NCBI RefSeq assembly: GCF_030268085.1
Contig: NZ_BSDE01000009.1
Coordinates: 62,001 to 126,000 of the forward strand
DNA length: 64,000 bases
Direction of reading: 5' to 3'
Source of the DNA: Geothrix limicola
Lineage (GTDB): Bacteria > Acidobacteriota > Holophagae > Holophagales > Holophagaceae
Shown here: in pieces, positions 50,407 through 59,007 of the stretch
How positions within the stretch are numbered: the first letter of the stretch is position 1
Layout: every line of letters starts with the position of its first letter
Notes under the pieces: generated by a model
Told to the model about the DNA's origin: nothing
Database searches by the model: none
What the model saw: the letters and a program-made list of their open reading frames with translations, nothing else
Program-made: the position numbers and the translations under genes

Positions 50407-51288
50407 CTACTTGATGTAGAGCTTCAGCCGGATCTCCACGGGCGAATCGCCGCTGAAGAGGCTGCGGTCCAGCACCACGGGCACTTCCACCACGCTGCTG
50501 TGGGGCATGTGGGTGGCCACGGGGGCATGGGCCGGCTGTCCGGGCTGGGCGGGCTCGGTGGGGATCTCCTCGATCTCTTCCAGCAGTTCACCGGCGGACA
50601 GCTCCTCGACCTCCAGGGGCCGGGTGGATTCGGCCGACGGGGCCGGAGGGGGAGGCGGGGCGCCACCCAGCAGGACCGGGGGCTCCTCCACCACGCCGCC
50701 ACCGTATTTCTCCGCCAGGCTCTTGAGCACCAGCTTGGCAACGCCCGTGAGGGTCTCCTTGACCCCTTCGCCCCGCATGGCGCAGGCCTCGAAGGTGGGG
50801 GCCCCGTAGAGGTTGATCTCCCGATTCAGCTGGTCCACCGGCAGGGCGTTGGGCGTGTCCCGCTTGTTCCACTGGATCACGTGGGGGATCTTCTCCAGGT
50901 CGGCCCCCTGGTCCTTCAGGTTGCTGATGAGGTTCTGGAAGCTCTCCTTGTTGCTTTCGAGGGCCGGGGCCTGGGAGTCGGCCACGAAGACGACGGCATC
51001 GGCCCCGCGCAGCACCAGCTTCCGGGTGGCGTCATAGAAGACCTGACCGGGGACGGTGTAGAGCTGGATGCGGGTCTTCATCCCGCGGATGGTGCCGAGT
51101 TCGATGGGCAGGAAGTCGAAGAAGAGGGTGCGGTCCGTCTGGGTGGCCAGGGAGAGCATCTTGCCGCGGCCGTCGCCGGGCAGCGTGTCGTAGACATGCT
51201 GGAGGTTGGTCGTCTTCCCACACAGGCCAGGGCCGTAATAAACGATCTTGGCCGTCAATTCCTTGGTGGCCGCGTTGAAAAGCACCAT
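50407..51288 (-). CDS. mglA: MglA-like small GTPase with C-terminal extension
   Basis: 293 residues. The first 195 are an MglA-type Ras-like GTPase: P-loop YYGPGLCGKTTNL, DFLPIELGTIRGMKTRIQLYTVPGQVFYDATRKLVLRGADAVVFVADSQ, and the NKRD box in VIQWNKRDTPNALP. Bacterial MglA GTPases set cell polarity and motility. The remaining 100 residues are Pro/Glu-rich and end in a predicted beta-rich piece (SVVEVPVVLDRSLFSGDSPVEIRLKLYIK); this extension is not part of the classic 195-residue protein. No MglB-like GAP is adjacent. Confidence 0.88.
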   Translation of the reverse strand: MVLFNAATKELTAKIVYYGPGLCGKTTNLQHVYDTLPGDGRGKMLSLATQTDRTLFFDFLPIELGTIRGMKTRIQLYTVPGQVFYDATRKLVLRGADAVVFVADSQAPALESNKESFQNLISNLKDQGADLEKIPHVIQWNKRDTPNALPVDQLNREINLYGAPTFEACAMRGEGVKETLTGVAKLVLKSLAEKYGGGVVEEPPVLLGGAPPPPPAPSAESTRPLEVEELSAGELLEEIEEIPTEPAQPGQPAHAPVATHMPHSSVVEVPVVLDRSLFSGDSPVEIRLKLYIK

Positions 51289-51421
51289 GCCTGCACCCTA
51301 AGTCTTGGGGGAAGAGTGGCGGGTCCGCATCAGCCCGTCAAGAAAGAACCGAGATCCACGGACTATTCGCACCCACCCCGGTGCGCTACACTTCCGCCCA
51401 TCCCACATCCTGAGGATTTCC

Positions 51422-52453
51422 ATGGCCAAACTGCTTGTCCACGAAAGCGCAGGCGCCCGAGAATTCGAAATCATCGATAACGAAGTCCACATGGGGCGCG
51501 AGCTGGACAACACCCTCCGGCTGCCCGATCCCAGCATCAGCCGCCACCACTGCGTGATCCGCAAGCTGGGCGGCGGCTTCGAGATCCAGGACCTGCAAAG
51601 CAGCAACGGCGTGCTCGTGAACGGCAACCGGGTGCAGTCCTCGCCCCTGCGCGACGGCGACCGCATCACCCTCGGCCAGGTGCAGCTCACCTTCCAGGAT
51701 CCCCATCCCGAAGTCGCGGCCACCGTGGCCATCAACATCCAGGACGCCCCGGTCCCCTCGGGCACCGTGCGCATGTCCGCCGAGGACCTGGCGGCCATCC
51801 ACGTCGGCAAGCCCGCCGGCGGCGGCGAAGGCCCCTTCCCCGTGCAGGATCAGAACGCCACGGGCCCCGTGGCCGTCCCCGCACCCGCCACGCCCGTCAC
51901 CCCGCCCCTTCCCCCCGCCACTCCACCCGTTGCTCCGCCGCCCGCGCCCAAGCCCGTGACGCCCGCGCCGGCCTCAGCGCCCGCGGCCGACGGCCCCATG
52001 CCCGCCTTCCTCGCCGCCTACCTGCCCCCCATCCCCGACGACGCCCAGCCCATCGGGGAGCGGGGCGACTTCTTCACCCGTCTGGTGGCGGTGATCATCG
52101 ACGTCGTGCCCTTCATCGTCCTCTACATCGCCGTCTTCGTGCTCGGCGTCATCGTGCCCTTCCTCGGCTGCATCGTCTTCCCCCTGCTGGGCCTGGCGGG
52201 CCTCGCCTACAGCTTCCTCTTCATCCCCTACTGCGAAAGCCACTACGGCGGCAGCATCGGCAAGAAGCTGATGAAGCTGCGCATCGTGCCCGAGGACAAC
52301 CCCCTCGGCCGCATCGATTTCGGCACCGCCATCCTGCGCCGCGTGGGCCACATCCTCAACTTCACGATCCTCTACCTCCTCGTGTTCGGCAGCGAGCGCA
52401 AGCACGTCGGCGACATGATCAGCAAATCCGTCTGCATCAAGGTCGACCGCTGA
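51422..52453 (+). CDS. FHA-RDD membrane protein
   Basis: 343 residues. An N-terminal FHA domain (about 1-85) has HMGRELDNTLRLPDPSISRHHCVIRKLGGGFEIQDLQSSNGVLVNGNRV, which binds phosphothreonine peptides. A Pro/Ala-rich linker (about 130-200) follows, then an RDD domain with three helices (GDFFTRLVAVIIDVVPFIVLYIAVFVLG, KLMKLRIV). It probably anchors a phospho-signal at the membrane. The adjacent 140-residue membrane protein may be a partner. The start is the ATG within GATTTCCATGGCC. Confidence 0.85.
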   Translation: MAKLLVHESAGAREFEIIDNEVHMGRELDNTLRLPDPSISRHHCVIRKLGGGFEIQDLQSSNGVLVNGNRVQSSPLRDGDRITLGQVQLTFQDPHPEVAATVAINIQDAPVPSGTVRMSAEDLAAIHVGKPAGGGEGPFPVQDQNATGPVAVPAPATPVTPPLPPATPPVAPPPAPKPVTPAPASAPAADGPMPAFLAAYLPPIPDDAQPIGERGDFFTRLVAVIIDVVPFIVLYIAVFVLGVIVPFLGCIVFPLLGLAGLAYSFLFIPYCESHYGGSIGKKLMKLRIVPEDNPLGRIDFGTAILRRVGHILNFTILYLLVFGSERKHVGDMISKSVCIKVDR

Positions 52454-52519
52454 CATCACGTTGATGCCGCGTCGATGCCGCCCTGACCCGCGGCTCCCGC
52501 CGCTTGCGAAAGGAATCCC

Positions 52520-52942
52520 ATGAACTTCGAACAGGACGGCTCCCGCCGCGCGGCCCTTGACCAGCTGAAGGGTCCCGCCATCGCGCTCATCGTCACCGCC
52601 GCCATCGGCATCGCGCTCCAGCTGTTCTCGCTGCTGGGCCACATGATGGGTACGGCCTTCCCCATGGCCATGCGCGGCTACGGCGACAATGCGCGCATGG
52701 CCCAGCTGATGGGCGGGGGCATCGGCATGGCCATGGCCGTCGTCGGCATCGCCTTCGGTGTGGTGGTCCTGATGGGCGCCCTGAAGATGAAGGATGCCCG
52801 CAGCTACGGATTCGCCATGACCGCCGCCATCCTCGCCATGGTGCCCTGCCTCTCGCCTTGCTGCTGCCTGGGCCTGCCCTTCGGCATCTGGGCCCTCGTC
52901 ATCCTCGTGAAGCCCGAGGTCAAGGGCGCCTTCCAGGCCTAG
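52520..52942 (+). CDS. Small four-helix membrane protein
   Basis: 140 residues, with GAAAGGA before the ATG. Four hydrophobic segments are visible (GPAIALIVTAAIGIALQLFSLLGHMM, GIGMAMAVVGIAFGVVVLMGAL, YGFAMTAAILAMVPCLSPCCCLGLPFGIWALVIL). The cluster CLSPCCCLGLPFGIWAL with a following VKPEVK resembles small DUF4190/DUF4339-associated membrane modules, but I cannot assign a function. It is likely in one unit with the FHA-RDD gene (66 bp gap). Confidence 0.65.
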   Translation: MNFEQDGSRRAALDQLKGPAIALIVTAAIGIALQLFSLLGHMMGTAFPMAMRGYGDNARMAQLMGGGIGMAMAVVGIAFGVVVLMGALKMKDARSYGFAMTAAILAMVPCLSPCCCLGLPFGIWALVILVKPEVKGAFQA

Positions 52943-52954
52943 GCCTTGGCGGAG

Positions 52955-53407
52955 ATGGCTCCTTTCCATGAGCACCGCGCCGGGAGAGCGTTCCTGCTTC
53001 CCCGTGGCGCGACGCTCATGGCGGGGATTTGCGCCTTGGTCCTGGCCCTGAGCCGCCTGCTTCCCCCGGACGGCCTTCCCAGCTTCGGGGGCTTGGACAT
53101 CTGCGCCTTCCATGCCGTCACGGGCCTGCCCTGCCCAGGCTGCGGGCTCACCCGTGCCTTCGTGGCCCTGGCCCACGGGCAGGTCCACGAAGCCTGGACC
53201 CTGCACCCCTTCGCCTTCCCCCTCTTCGCCCTCTGCCTGGCCGGACTCGGTGCCCCCTGGCTGCCGTCCCCCCTCCTCACGGGACCCCGTTTCACCCGGG
53301 CCCTGCGCCGGGCCGCCCTCGCCCTGGTCCTCGCGCTCACGGCCTTCGGCAGCGTCCGCATGCTGCGGGCCGTCATCCATCCCACGCCCCAGTGGAGCCC
53401 GCCATGA
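52955..53407 (+). CDS. DUF2752 membrane protein
   Basis: About 150 residues; the ATG at 52955 or the TTG at 52946 may be the start. The DUF2752 signature CAFHAVTGLPCPGCGLTRAFVALAHGQVHEAWTLHPFAFPLF is present between hydrophobic helices: two Cys in PCPGCGLTR and a His in the next helix. It overlaps the dcd start by 4 bp. A second DUF2752 gene lies on the opposite strand on the other side of dcd. Confidence 0.85.
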   Translation: MAPFHEHRAGRAFLLPRGATLMAGICALVLALSRLLPPDGLPSFGGLDICAFHAVTGLPCPGCGLTRAFVALAHGQVHEAWTLHPFAFPLFALCLAGLGAPWLPSPLLTGPRFTRALRRAALALVLALTAFGSVRMLRAVIHPTPQWSPP

Positions 53408-53940
53408 TCCTCACCGGCAAGCAGATCCTCGAGGCGAAGGCGGATGGTCGCATCCGCATCGAACCCTGGCAGGGCAGCCAGCTCAACCCCAACAGCTACA
53501 ACCTGCGGCTCGGCGAGGACCTGGCGGTCTACACCGAGCACGAACTCGACATGGCGAAACCCAATGGCATCGAGTTCCTGAAGATCCCCGCCGAGGGCCT
53601 GCTGCTGCAGCCGGGGAAGCTCTACCTCGGCCGCACGCTCGAATACACCGAGACCCGCGGCATGGTGCCCATGCTGGAGGGGCGCAGCAGCGTGGGACGC
53701 CTGGGGCTCTTCGTGCACGTCACCGCGGGCTTCGGCGACATCGGCTTCTGCGGCTACTGGACCCTGGAGATCAGCTGCATCCAGCCCGTGCGCATCTATG
53801 CGGGCGTGGCCATCTGCCAGATCTTCTACCACACCGTCAGCGGCGAGTACGACAGCTACGAATCGGGCAAGTACCAGCGGAACTCGGGCATCCAGCCGTC
53901 CATGCTGTGGAAGGACTTCATCAAGGAATCGGACCGCTGA
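53404..53940 (+). CDS. dcd: dCTP deaminase
   Basis: 178 residues, starting in an ATGA overlap with the DUF2752 gene. It contains GSQLNPNSYNLRLGEDLAVY, the trimer active-site stretch MLEGRSSVGRLGLFVHVTAGFGDIGFCGYWTLEISC with the catalytic Glu, and QIFYHTVSGEYDSYESGKYQRNSGIQPSMLWKDF at the C-terminus. It converts dCTP to dUTP in thymidylate synthesis. The translational link to a DUF2752 membrane protein has no obvious metabolic logic. Confidence 0.95.
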   Translation: MILTGKQILEAKADGRIRIEPWQGSQLNPNSYNLRLGEDLAVYTEHELDMAKPNGIEFLKIPAEGLLLQPGKLYLGRTLEYTETRGMVPMLEGRSSVGRLGLFVHVTAGFGDIGFCGYWTLEISCIQPVRIYAGVAICQIFYHTVSGEYDSYESGKYQRNSGIQPSMLWKDFIKESDR

Positions 53941-53956
53941 CGAGGGCCCCTGCCCC

Positions 53957-54340
53957 TCAGGGACCCGGAAGCAATCCGAGCATCCGGCCGATGGCATAGG
54001 CCGACCACAGCGCGACGCCCAGGATCTTCACCATCGACGGGATGGGCCGCAGCCGCCCCGCCAGGCTCAGTCCGAGGCCCAGGCCCACCAGCACCAGGGC
54101 CGGCGCTCCGAGCGCGTGGAAGTGCAGCGACATGCCGATCTGGCCCCGCGCCAGGGCCGCCCAGGACCGGGTGAGCCCGCAGGTGGGACACAGCAGCCCC
54201 GTCAGCCGGTGAAACAGGCAGAGGTCCGGCAGGGCCTCCCAGCCTGCGACCGGGACGAGCCCCACCAGCAACAGGGCCCCCCCGAACAGCAGGAGGGCCA
54301 GAGATCGGGAACTACTTGCGAAGAGGGAGTCCGTCCGCAT
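53957..54340 (-). CDS. Second DUF2752 membrane protein
   Basis: 127 residues. CLFHRLTGLLCPTCGLTRSWAALARGQIGMSLHFHALGAPALVL carries the DUF2752 CPxCGxTR motif flanked by helices. It overlaps the upstream GYF_2/TM2 gene by 29 bp on the same strand, so the two are probably expressed together. It is only distantly similar to the plus-strand DUF2752 protein at 52955-53407. Confidence 0.85.
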   Translation of the reverse strand: MRTDSLFASSSRSLALLLFGGALLLVGLVPVAGWEALPDLCLFHRLTGLLCPTCGLTRSWAALARGQIGMSLHFHALGAPALVLVGLGLGLSLAGRLRPIPSMVKILGVALWSAYAIGRMLGLLPGP

Positions 54341-54680
54341 CTTTGACGTTGTTCAGGGCGATCAGGATGAAGTCGATCAGGGCCCAGACGCCGCATCCAC
54401 CGAGGGTGAGGAGCTTGGCCACGCCGAGACCGGTCTGTCCGAGGTAGAACCGGTCGATGCCCAGCCCGCCGAGGAAGAAAGAAATCAGCAGGGCGACGAT
54501 CCATTCCTTTTCGGAGAAGACGCCGGTCAGTTCCTTGGCCGGGAACCACTGGCCGCCCTCCTTCCGGAGCAGGGTGGAGCCCTTGATCTGGCCGGATCGG
54601 GCCATCAGCTGAAGGTCCGTGAAGGGCACTGGCCCCTGCTCGGTCCCGAACTGCTGAATGAAGAACTGGTCTGAGCTCAC
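54312..54680 (-). CDS. GYF_2-TM2 domain membrane protein
   Basis: 122 residues. The first 60 are a GYF_2-type domain (QFFIQQFGTEQGPVPFTDLQLMARSGQIKGSTLLRKEGGQWFPAKEL). A TM2 domain follows (VALLISFFLGGLGIDRFYLGQTGLGVAKLLTLGGCGVWALIDFILIAL) with two helices joined by the GxDRFYLG turn. Such proteins are small membrane adaptors of unknown role. GGGAGATTCC lies before the ATG. Confidence 0.85.
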   Translation of the reverse strand: MSSDQFFIQQFGTEQGPVPFTDLQLMARSGQIKGSTLLRKEGGQWFPAKELTGVFSEKEWIVALLISFFLGGLGIDRFYLGQTGLGVAKLLTLGGCGVWALIDFILIALNNVKDADGLPLRK

Positions 54681-54798
54681 GGAATCTCCCTTGGGGTGTT
54701 GATGTGATATGTGACCATGTCATCACCAACTTAGCCAGCAGTCAAACCGATGCCGCGCTCCAAGAGCGGCCATGTTCGAGAGCCCTGTTGGCTGGGAT

Positions 54799-56415
54799 TC
54801 AACCCATGCCGTGGATCGCCGTGTCCGAATCCTGGGACCACACCACCTCGTAGGGCTTCACGTCCTGTTCGATGCCCTTGAGGGAGAAGGCCGCGAGCTG
54901 GCGCAGGCTTTCCTTGCCCACGAGCTCCGCGGTGCGGGGGCCGACGACGATCTGGCCGGGCTTGGCCACGCCGCTTTCCAGACGGGAGGCCAGGTTCACG
55001 GTGCTGCCCATGACGGTGTAGTCCATGCGCTTCTCGCAGCCGATGTCGCCCGCGAAGGCCTCGCCGCTGTTGATGCCGATGCGCATCCTCAGTTCGGGGT
55101 AACCCTCGGGCCTTGCCGAATTGAGGGCGTAGAGGGTCTTCTGCATGGCGACGGCCGCCTCCAGCGCGTGGCGCGCGTGGTCGGGGTCGGGGTTGGGCGC
55201 GCCGAAGAAGGCCATGATGGCGTCGCCGATGTACTTGTCCAGCGTGCCGCCCCGGCTGAAGATCTGATCGGTCATGGCCTCGAAGGTGCGGTTGAGTATG
55301 CCTGCGAGCACCAGCGGCTCCATGCCCTCGCTCATGCGCGTGAAGCCCGAGATGTCGGCGAAGAGCACGCTGATCTGGCAGCGCTGGGCCTGCAGGGCCG
55401 GGGCCTCCTTGCTCTGGCTGGACTTCAGGATCTGATCCACCACCGCCGGGCTGTGGTAGCGCTCGAGGCGCTGACGGAACTTGGCCTCGCGCTCGCGCTG
55501 GATGCCCACGGCGGCGAAGTTGGCCATGGCGCTGAGCAGGTGTTCGTCCTCGCGTTTGAAGCCACCCTTGTTCAGGCTCGTCTCCAGGTAGATCACGCCC
55601 AGGGCCTGCTCTTCCACGATGAGGGGCGCGCAGAGGGCCGAGGTGATGCCGTGGATCTTGATGCTCTCGCCCGCGCTGAAGCGGGGATCCATGCGGGCGT
55701 CCGTCGTGAGGATGGCCACGCGGTTGTCCATGGCCGTGCGGGCGATGGTGCGGCTGATGGGGTTGGTGTGCACCCCGGGCTGCTCCTCCCAGATCAGTTC
55801 GGGCACCAGTTCGCCCCCGGCGTCGGCCAGCAGGATGAAGCCGCGCTGGCAGGGGATCTGGGCCGTCACGAGGCCCATCACCGATTCCAGCAGCTCGGTC
55901 AGTCCCGCCGCCCGCAGCAGGGTGCCCGCCATGCTCGCCAGGCGCTGGAAGAGCGTGACCGCTTCGCCCGCAGGGTGTTGGCCGCTGGCCTGGGCCAGCA
56001 TGGCCTCCAGGCTGGCGTGGGGCACGAGGATGGAGCCCGACGCGTCGAAGGCGCGGTCCTCCAGGGAAATCTTCGAAATGGCCGCCTTGGGCGCCAGGTC
56101 CAGGTTCAGGCCCGTCGGCGCCGCCGCGCCGCCCTCGGGAACCCACATCACCATGGCCTCGCCCAGCAGCACCGTGTCACCCGGGTGCAGGGGCATGGGT
56201 TCGGTCAGCGCCGCGCCGTTGAGCGTGGTGCCGTTGAGGGACTTCATGTCCATCACGTAGGGCTGGCCGCCCTTCAGGAAGATCCGGGCATGGACGCGGC
56301 TGACGGCATTGGCCTGGATCCGGATCGTCGCCTGGTCGCCCCGGCCGACGGTGATGCCTTCTTCCGTGAGGGTCACAGGGTGCAGGGCACCATCAACCTG
56401 GAGGGTGAGTTTCAT
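54799..56415 (-). CDS. FHA-GAF-adenylate/guanylate cyclase
   Basis: 538 residues. FHA domain (about 1-95: ITVGRGDQATIRIQANAVSRVHARIFLKGGQPYVMDMKSLNGTTLNG), GAF domain (about 150-325: LVTAQIPCQRGFILLAD...ALCAPLIVEEQALGVIYLE), then a class III cyclase domain (about 350-530: QISVLFADISGFTRMSEGMEPLVLAGILNRTFEAMTDQIFSRGGTLDKYIGDAIMAFFGAPNP). Both metal-binding aspartates (FADISG and GDAIMAF) are present, so it should make a cyclic nucleotide in response to a GAF ligand or phosphoprotein. It is monocistronic, divergent from rimO. Confidence 0.92.
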   Translation of the reverse strand: MKLTLQVDGALHPVTLTEEGITVGRGDQATIRIQANAVSRVHARIFLKGGQPYVMDMKSLNGTTLNGAALTEPMPLHPGDTVLLGEAMVMWVPEGGAAAPTGLNLDLAPKAAISKISLEDRAFDASGSILVPHASLEAMLAQASGQHPAGEAVTLFQRLASMAGTLLRAAGLTELLESVMGLVTAQIPCQRGFILLADAGGELVPELIWEEQPGVHTNPISRTIARTAMDNRVAILTTDARMDPRFSAGESIKIHGITSALCAPLIVEEQALGVIYLETSLNKGGFKREDEHLLSAMANFAAVGIQREREAKFRQRLERYHSPAVVDQILKSSQSKEAPALQAQRCQISVLFADISGFTRMSEGMEPLVLAGILNRTFEAMTDQIFSRGGTLDKYIGDAIMAFFGAPNPDPDHARHALEAAVAMQKTLYALNSARPEGYPELRMRIGINSGEAFAGDIGCEKRMDYTVMGSTVNLASRLESGVAKPGQIVVGPRTAELVGKESLRQLAAFSLKGIEQDVKPYEVVWSQDSDTAIHGMG

Positions 56416-56507
56416 GGCAGATCCGGAGGGGCGTTGAGTTTAACACGCGCTGCTGACTTCATCGGCCGCCCGTTGTATTCTATGAGGTTCACCCTGCGGG
56501 GTATGGA

Positions 56508-57893
56508 GTGCCTTTGACCAAAGTCGGTTTCATGTCCCTGGGATGCCCCAAGAACCTCGTGGATTCCGAGGTGATGCTGGGCCATCTGCGCCTCAAGGGC
56601 TACCAGATCACCCCGGTGCTGGAGGAGGCCCAGGTGCTCGTGGTGAACACCTGCGGCTTCATCGACGCCGCCAAGCAGGAGAGCGTCGAAGCCATCCTGC
56701 AGGCCGCCTCCATGAAGCAGGAGGGCGCCTGCGAAAAGCTCATCGTGGCGGGCTGCCTGGTGGAGCGCTACCGGGACGACCTCATGGCCGAGATGCCCGA
56801 GATCGACGCCTGCCTGGGCACCCGGGACATCGAGCAGATCGCCGAGATCATCGGCGCCGGCGCCAGCTTCGAGCTGAACCCCAACCCCGACTACCTCTAC
56901 ACCGAAGCCAGCCCCCGCATGCTGACCACCCCCAAGGCCAGCGCCTACCTCAAGATCAGCGAGGGCTGCGATCATGCCTGCGCCTTCTGCGTCATCCCCC
57001 AGTTGCGGGGCAGCCAGCGCAGCCGCAGCGTCGAAAGCGTCGTGAATGAAGCCAAGAACCTCGTGGCCCAGGGCGTGCTCGAGATCAGCCTCGTGGGCCA
57101 GGACACGACGGACTATGGCCGCGACTTCGGCGATCCCGACGCGCTGGAAAAGCTCGTGCGCGCCCTCGGGCATGTGGAAGGCCTGCGCTGGTTCCGCGTC
57201 CACTACGCCTATCCCAACCGCCTCACGGACGGCCTCCTGCACGCCATGGCGGAAACCCCCAACTGCGCGCGCTACCTCGACATGCCCCTGCAGCATGCGG
57301 ATGCCGGCATCCTCAAGGCCATGGCCCGGGGCGGCAGCCGCGCCTCCTTCCTGAAGCTCATCGAAAAGGTGCGCCGCATCGTGCCGGGCATCGCCATCCG
57401 TTCGAATTTCATCGTGGGTTTCCCCGGTGAGGACGAGGCCGCCTTCGAAGAACTGAAGGCCTTCGTGAAGGAAGCCCGCTTCGAACACGTGGGCGTCTTC
57501 ACCTACAGCCCCGAAGAGGGCACCTCGGCCTACGGCTTGGGTGACCCCATCCAGAAACGCACGAAGGAATCCCGCAAGCGCCGCCTCCTGGAGCTGCAGC
57601 AGAAGATCGCCCGCGAAAAGAACCAGGAGCTGGTGGGCCAGGTCATCGATGTGCTGGTGGAAGGCGCCCACGAGGAGACCGACCTCATCGTGAAGGGCCG
57701 CCACGCGGGCCAGGCCCCGGACATCGATGGCAACGTGCTGCTGGTGGACGGCGCCCCCCAGGTGAACACCATCCAGCGCGTGCGCATCGTGAAGGCCCAC
57801 GCCTACGACCTCATCGGCGAAGTGGAAGAGGGCGGCCTCGAAGCGAGCACCGCGGCTTACGAGCAGGCATTCCGGGCCCGCAGACAGGCCTGA
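56508..57893 (+). CDS. rimO: Ribosomal protein S12 methylthiotransferase
   Basis: 461 residues with a GTG start. UPF0004 domain (KVGFMSLGCPKNLVDSEVMLGHL, NTCGFIDAAKQESVEAIL, AGCLVERYRDDLMAEMPEIDACLGT) with three cluster cysteines, radical SAM domain with EGCDHACAFCVIPQLRGSQRSR, and a C-terminal TRAM domain. It adds a methylthio group to an Asp of S12. GCPKNLVDSE distinguishes RimO from MiaB. Confidence 0.96.
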   Translation: MPLTKVGFMSLGCPKNLVDSEVMLGHLRLKGYQITPVLEEAQVLVVNTCGFIDAAKQESVEAILQAASMKQEGACEKLIVAGCLVERYRDDLMAEMPEIDACLGTRDIEQIAEIIGAGASFELNPNPDYLYTEASPRMLTTPKASAYLKISEGCDHACAFCVIPQLRGSQRSRSVESVVNEAKNLVAQGVLEISLVGQDTTDYGRDFGDPDALEKLVRALGHVEGLRWFRVHYAYPNRLTDGLLHAMAETPNCARYLDMPLQHADAGILKAMARGGSRASFLKLIEKVRRIVPGIAIRSNFIVGFPGEDEAAFEELKAFVKEARFEHVGVFTYSPEEGTSAYGLGDPIQKRTKESRKRRLLELQQKIAREKNQELVGQVIDVLVEGAHEETDLIVKGRHAGQAPDIDGNVLLVDGAPQVNTIQRVRIVKAHAYDLIGEVEEGGLEASTAAYEQAFRARRQA

Positions 57894-58042
57894 CCGAACC
57901 TCGAGCATGCAAACGTCCACCTCCAACGAGGAGGCGCCGAGCCGCACCCTAATTGCGTCTATTGACGCTGGAGATGAGCAGCTGTTTTGCTAACATGGCC
58001 TTCGAACCTGAAATCAATCGTGCCATTTGTTTCGGAGAGCCC

Positions 58043-58939
58043 ATGAGATGCCTCCTTCCGGTTGTCTGGACCCTGGCCCAGGCCCAGACCCCAGCGATGC
58101 CGGCCCTGACGCCGCCGACGACATCTCCGCAAGCAGCCACGCCTGCACCGGTGGCACTGGCGCCTGTCCAGATCGTCCTGGACGAGGTGTCCCTCAAGGG
58201 TGGCAAATTCAAATCCAAGATGGACAAGGCGAGCCTTCTGAAAGCCCTGACCGACATGTTCCAGCAGGCCGGATTCACGGTGCTTCCAAGCTCAGGATCA
58301 ATTCCGCCCAACGCCCTTCAGATGCGTTTTTTGGTCGCAGCGATTCATGATCGTTACGACCGAGTGGCCTTTCAGGTGTCTGGGCGAGCCAGCGAGGGGA
58401 AGAATGCCAAGGTGAACGAGAACCTCCCAGGGCAGCCCCAGCGTATCTGGTTCGCCAACATCACTGCCGCTCGCAGCGGGATCGATGAGGGGGTTTCGGA
58501 AATCCATGCCACCCTGGCCGCCTTCGCCACCAACTTCTACAAATGGACCAGCTTCGCGCTGAACCGGCCCTATGCGAATGTGGTCTTCCCGATGACCTTC
58601 CCACCGGCCCCCGAAGCCACCCGGATCAATCCATCCGAGTTCCACAACTGGAGTTCGGTGAAGATCAAATCCGATGGTTACCGTCCCCCATGGCCGGTGG
58701 AAGCCCTGGAACGCCGAACCGCCGGCAACGTCCTCGTGGAACTGCTGGTGGGCGAAGATGGAAAGCCCATGCGCGCCTACATCAAACAGGGACCCCCGGA
58801 GCTTTACCTGCATGCCATCCAATGGGCGATGGGGTACGAATTCGAGCCTGCCATTGTGGATGGAAAACCGGTTAAAGCGAAATTCCTCTTCAATATGACC
58901 TACCAGCAGAGCGACCTGGAGCGCTTCAGCATCCGTTGA
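58043..58939 (+). CDS. Secreted TonB-C-like protein
   Basis: 298 residues from the ATG at 58043 with GGAG before it; the open frame upstream is not protein-like. A short signal (MRCLLPVVWTLAQAQT) precedes a Pro/Thr-rich stretch. The middle domain (VQIVLDEVSLKGGKFKSKMDKASLLKALTDMFQQAGFTVLPSSG...) is unrecognised. The last 90 residues resemble a TonB C-terminal fold: YRPPWPVEALERRTAGNVLVELLVGEDGKPMRAYIKQGPPELYLHAIQWAMGYEFEPAIVDGKPVKAKFLFNMTY. It lacks a membrane helix of the usual TonB kind. The role is perhaps envelope-related. Confidence 0.6.
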   Translation: MRCLLPVVWTLAQAQTPAMPALTPPTTSPQAATPAPVALAPVQIVLDEVSLKGGKFKSKMDKASLLKALTDMFQQAGFTVLPSSGSIPPNALQMRFLVAAIHDRYDRVAFQVSGRASEGKNAKVNENLPGQPQRIWFANITAARSGIDEGVSEIHATLAAFATNFYKWTSFALNRPYANVVFPMTFPPAPEATRINPSEFHNWSSVKIKSDGYRPPWPVEALERRTAGNVLVELLVGEDGKPMRAYIKQGPPELYLHAIQWAMGYEFEPAIVDGKPVKAKFLFNMTYQQSDLERFSIR

Positions 58940-59007
58940 GGGATCCACCCTCTAAACCGATCTGCGAAAGTCCTCGTAGGCATGGAAATCACCCTTTTGG
59001 GGAACCC

